Source: Holophaga sp.
Lineage (GTDB): Bacteria > Acidobacteriota > Holophagae > Holophagales > Holophagaceae
DNA length: 64,000 nucleotides
Reading direction: 5' to 3'
Assembly: GCA_016715205.1 (NCBI GenBank)
Contig: JADKBC010000048.1
Coordinates: forward strand, 202,411 to 266,410
Below, piece by piece: positions 61,725 to 64,000 of this stretch (within the stretch, counting starts at the first letter, position 1; every line of letters begins with the position of its first letter). The notes beneath the pieces were generated by a model that was given only the letters and a program-made list of their open reading frames with translations, was not told where the DNA came from and searched no databases. Both the position numbers and the translations under genes were made by a program.

Positions 61725-62390
61725 CTAGGAATTGGGAGGTGTCGCCGTCGCCAGGAGCGATTTACGATGCACCGAGAGTTTGCGGGAGAGCACACCGATG
61801 CTTGAGTAGAGGGCAACGTTTTCGACGATTACTTCATCCGGCAGATCCAACACGATGGGCGCAAAATTCCAGATGGCCTGGACCCCGCAGCCCACCATCA
61901 TTTCGGCCACTTCCTGGGCCACTTCCGCGGGCACCGTGAGGATGCCGATGCCAATGTGCATGCGCCTGGCCAGATCGGGAAACTTCTCCATGGGCAGCAC
62001 CGATACGCCCTGGATCTTCTTCCCCACCATTTTGGCACTGGCATCGAAGGCGGCAACGATCTTGACCCCGGCCCGCTCGAAACCCGCGTAGCCCAATAGG
62101 GCCGTGCCAAGGTGCCCTGCCCCCACCAGGAACGCGTCGGTGACGTTGTTCCAGTTGAGGAAGTTCTCGATGGACACGATCAGGTCTTCGACCCGATGGC
62201 CCACCTTGGGTTTGCCCTGACTGCCAGTGACCGCCAGATCCTTGCGGACCTGGGTGTGGTGAACCCCAAGGTCCTCGCCGATCTGGGCGGCGGAGATCAT
62301 TTCCTGGCCCTTTTCCCGAAGCCGAACCAGGTAGTGGTAGTACGAAGGCAGACGTCGCAGGGTAGGTTCGGGAACCGACTCCGCTCGCAT
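61725..62390 (-). CDS. rex: Redox-sensing transcriptional repressor Rex
   Basis: A 221-residue Rex. An N-terminal winged helix (LPSYYHYLVRLREKGQEMISAAQIGEDLGVHHTQVRKDL) precedes a Rossmann domain with VGAGHLGTALLGYAGF and IGILTVPAEVAQEVAEMM. It senses the NADH/NAD ratio and represses anaerobic metabolism genes. GGAGG with 5-base spacing fixes ATG 62390. It is the first gene on the hydrogenase strand, 138 bases before hydC, and has two palindromes over its promoter, so autoregulation and control of hydCBA are likely. Confidence 0.96.
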   Translation of the reverse strand: MRAESVPEPTLRRLPSYYHYLVRLREKGQEMISAAQIGEDLGVHHTQVRKDLAVTGSQGKPKVGHRVEDLIVSIENFLNWNNVTDAFLVGAGHLGTALLGYAGFERAGVKIVAAFDASAKMVGKKIQGVSVLPMEKFPDLARRMHIGIGILTVPAEVAQEVAEMMVGCGVQAIWNFAPIVLDLPDEVIVENVALYSSIGVLSRKLSVHRKSLLATATPPNS

Positions 62391-62410
62391 GGTTGCCTCC
62401 GGTGTTGAAT

Positions 62411-62471
62411 GAGATGAATCGACAAATTCATCTCGATACAAAATTATCGATTAACCAATTCCCCGGGTCAA
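62411..62471 (-). promoter_or_regulatory. rex promoter with two palindromic operator candidates
   Basis: On the minus strand TTGACC (62466-62471), 17 bases, GATAAT (62443-62448) make a good sigma-70 promoter. A perfect palindrome TCGATA-CAAAAT-TATCGA (62433-62450) overlaps the -10 box, and a second one, GAGATGAAT-CGACAA-ATTCATCTC (62411-62434), covers the region after the start site. Repression by Rex itself or by another factor is inferred. Confidence 0.75.
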
Positions 62472-62520
62472 GACTTTCTTGCGGGAAGTGGACATGGTCA
62501 CAGCCTGCTCCGAAATGGAA

Positions 62521-63054
62521 TCAGGGGATGAACTCGATGAGCTTCAGTCCGTACTTGGGGTGATCAAAGGCGTGGGTATCGGGGAACTTCACAAACATCC
62601 AGCCCCGGAAGCGCTCCTGCCCGCCTTCGGAAATGCGCACCTGCACGGCGGGGTTTTCCATCTTCTCGGATTTGGAGGTGATCACACCCCCGCCCATGGT
62701 GAAATCCGGGAGCATATTTTCGGCCCGGATGGTGAGCCCTGTGCCAGGAATCTGGAAATCGGCGCCCGCGGGCACCACCACCATGGTTTCCTTCTTGGTG
62801 CCGTGATCCACCACGGCGATGCGGATGGACTTCCACTTGCCCTTGAGTTCACCCGGCACCATGACCTGGGATTCCTTCTTTTCCGGCTTGGCCATACCCA
62901 TGCCTGCGCCCATCCCCGCACCCATGGCGGCCTGATGGGTGGCGTCCTTGGGCGCATTCGCCAGGGTTAAGGGCTTCTCATCGTGCTTGTTGCAGGCGGA
63001 AAAACCTAGCAAGGCGGAAGCAATTAGGGTGGTGGTCTTCAAGATGTTTTTCAT
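62521..63054 (-). CDS. DUF2155-type lipoprotein
   Basis: A 177-residue predicted lipoprotein (lipobox FSAC, Cys21). A Met/Gly-rich linker AAMGAGMGAGMGMAKP separates the signal from the main domain. The domain matches DUF2155: KWKSIRIAVVDHGTKKE, LTIRAENMLPDFTMGGG, NPAVQVRISEGGQERFRGWMF and the family ending. GGAG precedes the ATG at 63054. DUF2155 is an uncharacterised envelope domain. Its start faces the divergent DUF134 gene. Confidence 0.85.
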   Translation of the reverse strand: MKNILKTTTLIASALLGFSACNKHDEKPLTLANAPKDATHQAAMGAGMGAGMGMAKPEKKESQVMVPGELKGKWKSIRIAVVDHGTKKETMVVVPAGADFQIPGTGLTIRAENMLPDFTMGGGVITSKSEKMENPAVQVRISEGGQERFRGWMFVKFPDTHAFDHPKYGLKLIEFIP

Positions 63055-63236
63055 GGCCGCTCCAGATAACAGGGTCGAGATGCCAACAACAGAGGCACCC
63101 TTGAGGGCCTTCAGTCTCCCAGATCCTGGGCCGGCCTTCCCAGGAAAAACCAGATTCACGCATTTCTTGGTTTCGATTCAGGTCATCGGCGCCGCAGCGC
63201 CGAAACGCCATGTTCAAATGAAATCTGGAGGATGCC

Positions 63237-63629
63237 TTGGCCCGTCGCCCCTGCTGCAAGCGTGTGGAGGAAATGCCTGGCGTGAATTATTTCAAGCCCA
63301 GGGCTGTTCCCCTCTCCAGTTTGGAGGAGGTCACCCTTTCCGTTGAGGAATTGGAAGCCTTGCGCCTCGCCCATAAGGAATCGCTCTACCAGCAGGAAGC
63401 TGCTGCCCGCATGGGAGTTTCGAGGGCAACCTTTGGCCGAGTGTTGGATATCGCCCACCGTAAAGTCACCAAGGCTCTGGTTGATGGTTGTGCGCTCCGC
63501 ATCGAAGGCGGCTTCTTCTGCATGACCGACCCAGCGCGCTGTGAACGCTGCCCGGCCAAAGCCTCCGGCGCAACAGAGAGCTCAGAACTTCCCTGTGACC
63601 GCTGCCCGGTTAGATCTACCGCCCCCTAA
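63237..63629 (+). CDS. DUF134-family regulator
   Basis: A 130-residue DUF134 protein. It begins MARRPCCKRV, then NYFKPRAVPLSSLEEVTLSVEELEALRLAHKESLYQQEAAARMGVSRATFGRVLDIAHRKV, a sigma-like helix-turn-helix, and ends with Cys-rich CERCPAK and CDRCPV. The start is TTG at 63237 with GGAGG before it; an ATG at 63232 lies in a different frame. DUF134 genes often sit beside NifX-type proteins as here. The Cys pairs suggest metal or FeS binding. Its target may be the palindrome at 63661-63682. Confidence 0.9.
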   Translation: MARRPCCKRVEEMPGVNYFKPRAVPLSSLEEVTLSVEELEALRLAHKESLYQQEAAARMGVSRATFGRVLDIAHRKVTKALVDGCALRIEGGFFCMTDPARCERCPAKASGATESSELPCDRCPVRSTAP

Positions 63630-63653
63630 CCGACACCCATTGAAAGCCCCTGG

Positions 63654-63682
63654 TTGACCAATAGTGAACATATGCTCACTAT
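63654..63682 (+). promoter_or_regulatory. Promoter with a palindromic operator between -35 and -10
   Basis: TTGACC (63654-63659), 17-base spacer, CACTAT (63677-63682) is a plausible promoter for the NifX-like gene. A near-perfect 22-base palindrome ATAGTGAACATATGCTCACTAT (63661-63682, core CATATG) fills the spacer and -10. A DUF134 repressor or activator is the obvious candidate ligand. Confidence 0.6.
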
Positions 63683-63762
63683 AGACAAGGGATCAAGGTT
63701 TAGGGCACGGCAGCCTGAGGATGAAATGGGCCCCGCCCACCTTCCCCCCCGGAGGGCTTCGC

Positions 63763-64000
63763 ATGAAGATCGCATTCCCCACCATGGATGGCACATCCAT
63801 TTCCGCACATTTCGGTCGCAGCAAGGGCTTCCTGGTTATGGAAACCCAGGGTTGCTTCATCCAACACCAGGAAATCCGGGAGAACAGGCAAGTCGCTCAG
63901 GGGCATGATCACGCCGAGCCTGGCGGCTGCACCGGCCACGCCGCTGGTCAAAGCCACGGGCATGATCATGCTGGTTTCGCCCGCCTCCTGCACGATTGCC
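63763..64000 (+). CDS. NifX/NafY-type dinitrogenase cofactor-binding domain protein, 3' end outside the window
   Basis: The window ends inside this gene; 79 residues are visible. It begins MKIAFPTMDGTSISAHFGRSKGFLV, typical of the dinitrogenase iron-molybdenum cofactor biosynthesis domain (NifX/NifB-type), and continues with a His/Gly-rich segment (GHDHAEPGGCTGHAAGQSHGHDHAG) that looks metal-binding. GGAGGG lies 7 bases before the ATG. Together with DUF134 it resembles the MRP/ORP-type metal-cluster loci of anaerobes. Nitrogen fixation is not implied, because the domain also occurs in unrelated metalloproteins. Confidence 0.85.
   Translation, partial: MKIAFPTMDGTSISAHFGRSKGFLVMETQGCFIQHQEIRENRQVAQGHDHAEPGGCTGHAAGQSHGHDHAGFARLLHDC

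Noticed and set aside
1..64000. CRISPR array, rRNA genes, integrase or transposase
   Set aside because: No regular spaced repeats, rRNA core sequences or recombinase motifs were seen anywhere in the window.

Overview
The window looks like a high-GC (about 60-63% by eye) chromosome segment from a free-living anaerobic Gram-negative bacterium. Gene content suggests the Acidobacteriota class Holophagae (Geothrix/Holophaga-like): an electron-bifurcating [FeFe]-hydrogenase operon with Rex, a Kdo transferase (so an outer membrane with lipid A), flagellin, hemerythrin, DUF4388 and SpoIIE-type signalling proteins. The taxonomic call is inference from memory of protein families, not from an rRNA gene; there is none here.

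Layout. 1-1413: end of a secreted beta-rich protein. 1414-5945: a MacAB-like export operon with adaptor, ATPase and two permeases. 6267-8886: valyl-tRNA synthetase interrupted by a one-base frameshift. 9046-15588: mixed housekeeping and secreted genes (Sel1 lipoprotein, DinB, hemerythrin, zinc peptidase, DoxX, lysine-6-dehydrogenase-like enzyme, cold-shock protein). 15835-21926: a propeller-like protein, a membrane protein, a CoA-binding protein and a two-gene molybdopterin oxidoreductase with a fused DmsB-DmsC subunit. 22046-33410: PLP gamma-family enzyme with a divergent Lrp regulator, FtsX, DUF4388, RibBA with altered active sites, a cNMP-binding protein, thioredoxin, a receiver/anti-sigma-kinase fusion, WaaA, a CobW-type GTPase and a rhodanese/MauE pair. 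33425-38783: FlaG and an unusually small flagellin, glycerate kinase, a PEGA Ser/Thr kinase and an ABC-F ATPase. 38818-38894: tRNA-Arg(CCT), followed to about 41280 by an AT-rich, island-like stretch with an unknown lipoprotein and an unknown small protein. 41412-53500: FmdB zinc ribbon, a Trypco1-like protein, unknown secreted proteins, a cNMP-domain/aspartase fusion, two large hybrid histidine kinases, and RlmF. 53868-62390: the hydrogenase locus. 62521-64000: DUF2155 lipoprotein, DUF134 regulator and the start of a NifX-like protein.

The best candidate for an unusual system is the hydrogenase locus read leftwards: rex, hydC, hydB, hydA, a small [2Fe-2S] protein, a PAS-bearing HydS-like sensory hydrogenase homologue, and a SpoIIE-type phosphatase. 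It combines a catalytic bifurcating hydrogenase with a probable H2 or redox sensor and a signalling output in one transcription direction. Palindromes sit on the rex promoter and upstream of hydC, and a hairpin repeat lies exactly between the catalytic and sensory parts. A second compact candidate is the DUF134/NifX pair at the right end, where a 22-bp near-palindrome occupies the spacer of a predicted promoter.

Also notable are a family of interspersed hairpin repeats in intergenic gaps, a possible 330-bp element bounded by inverted repeats (53508-53838), and a 10-bp stem in the cold-shock leader.
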